A stretch of 64,000 nt of DNA from Cardiocondyla obscurior (Eukaryota > Arthropoda > Insecta > Hymenoptera > Formicidae), in assembly GCF_019399895.1 (NCBI RefSeq), contig NC_091882.1, positions 3,534,001 to 3,598,000 on the forward strand. The letters run 5' to 3'. Positions 63,024-64,000 of this stretch are shown piece by piece (position 1 is the first letter of the stretch; each line of letters opens with the position of its first letter). The position numbers and the translations under genes are program-made. Below the pieces are notes generated by a model. The model was given only the letters and a program-made list of their open reading frames with translations. It ran no database searches and was not told the origin of the DNA.

Positions 63024-64000
63024 AGAACAGAAAATTAATTTTAAAAATTCAGAGAGAGAAAATCGACAGATCGCTGGTATGAATATTCTCGTGGAAGCTG
63101 CCGTGAAAAACTTTCATTCTGTGCCAATTGTTGATAATTAAAAATAACGCCCGTACCACAGCTTCGCAGCTTACACGAATTTTCTTGAGCCAATAACGTA
63201 TCTTTCGCGTAATTAAATATGCAACATGCGTGTGAACACATATGATAAAAATTTACGACCGTGCATGTAAACGCGATGCCGGATATTAATTCTTATTAAA
63301 TTACGAATCTATAACGTCGTCGCGCCGGTGATATTCGACAACTTTTTCTTCTTAATGCAACCGCTCTGTCGTCGATGCAACATTTGCAGAAACAGTTACG
63401 AATAAAAATAAAATAAAAAAATTGAAAATCCCTCGACGACTTTGTATCAATCTGTCGCAATCTAGAGTGAATCTCGAGCATTAAGTACAATTCTCGATCA
63501 GGGGCTTGAACTAGGTATATCCTTCGGGCGGACGTCATTGAATCTCGTCGACGGTGTTAAGCCGGCATGTGTCAAGCAATTCAGGTACAGCTACATGCGT
63601 GTTCACGTGGCATATTAGGTGCACGCATACAGATGCCCGCGCGCATTAACACCGCGGGGACGTGCACGCGCTTGCGTTGCACGTGTGTGCGCGCTTAAAC
63701 CGTTGACGAGGCGAACGAGCGAAGCATATGTAGGTAGTGTACTCACGCGCGAGCATTTTAACGCAACGGTCCTTGTCAAAGGAGAAAGACGGGGCTTGGG
63801 ATGTCGGACTGAGCGAGAAGGAGAAAGGACGAGGGACGCGAGGCTCGAGTCGTACGAGCGAGACGGGGTACCACGAGTCCTTCCCCCGAGATGTGCTCGC
63901 CTTCGTCTAAGGTTCTGGTTTTCGCGTCTGGTTAGTGTCGTCGGGCCTCTCGCGGTCAACTTATCGGTGTTTATGTTAAAACCGGCACGTTTAACAGCCA
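63024..64000. other. Region without a supported gene
   Basis: AT-rich sequence to about 63.5 kb, then CpG-rich sequence with CACGTG/GCACGTGT-type motifs around 63.60-63.70 kb. A minus-strand open frame (63615-63959) is Arg/Ser/Pro rich and unconvincing. No splice-flanked exon recognised. Confidence 0.4.

Overview
This window reads as a eukaryotic nuclear chromosome, most likely from a hymenopteran insect such as an ant. The reasons are abundant CpG with no general depletion, many long T or A homopolymers, many (CT)n/(GA)n and (AT)n microsatellites, and splice junctions of the form polypyrimidine-AG / GTAAGT. No rRNA, tRNA, operon, phage, CRISPR or bacterial-type gene was recognised. No protein family was recognised with confidence. 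The species is an inference from composition alone.

The best-supported structure is a very long plus-strand transcription unit made of tiny exons and large introns. A CpG-rich block near 7.8-8.06 kb has an insect-type initiator and ends at a clean donor, so it could be a first exon. Next come an exon ending at 12110 with a late ATG, a 33-nt microexon at 28033-28065, a 39-nt microexon at 44034-44072, a 140-nt exon at 58543-58682, and a possible further acceptor at 62451/62452. The three introns between 12110 and 58543 are about 15.9, 16.0 and 14.5 kb. Two further CpG-rich blocks (27.78-28.01 kb and about 55.03-55.19 kb) also end in good donors and could be alternative first exons.

Read in phase 0, the 12087 ATG, both microexons and the start of the 58543 exon give a spliced ORF of only 36 codons. 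A second frame is also open through both microexons. Exon 58543-58682 has stops in all three frames near its start, then an ATG (58658) that stays open to its donor. The unit is therefore either the 5' untranslated part of a gene whose main coding region lies beyond 64 kb, or a spliced long non-coding / small-peptide RNA. The sequence alone does not decide.

The remainder (about 1-7.8 kb, the introns, and 59-64 kb) is apparently intronic or intergenic. It holds microsatellites, two exact tandem duplications, a perfect 20-bp inverted repeat just upstream of the second microexon, a probable minus-strand retrotransposon 3' end with poly(A) tail near 20.5 kb, and a diverged sequence shared between 6.1 and 46.6 kb. 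A few unusually protein-like open frames are recorded at low confidence: minus strand 52.5-52.76 kb, minus strand 39.17-39.50 kb, and plus strand 62.78-63.0 kb. Most other long open frames are what CpG-rich sequence gives by chance and are not annotated.
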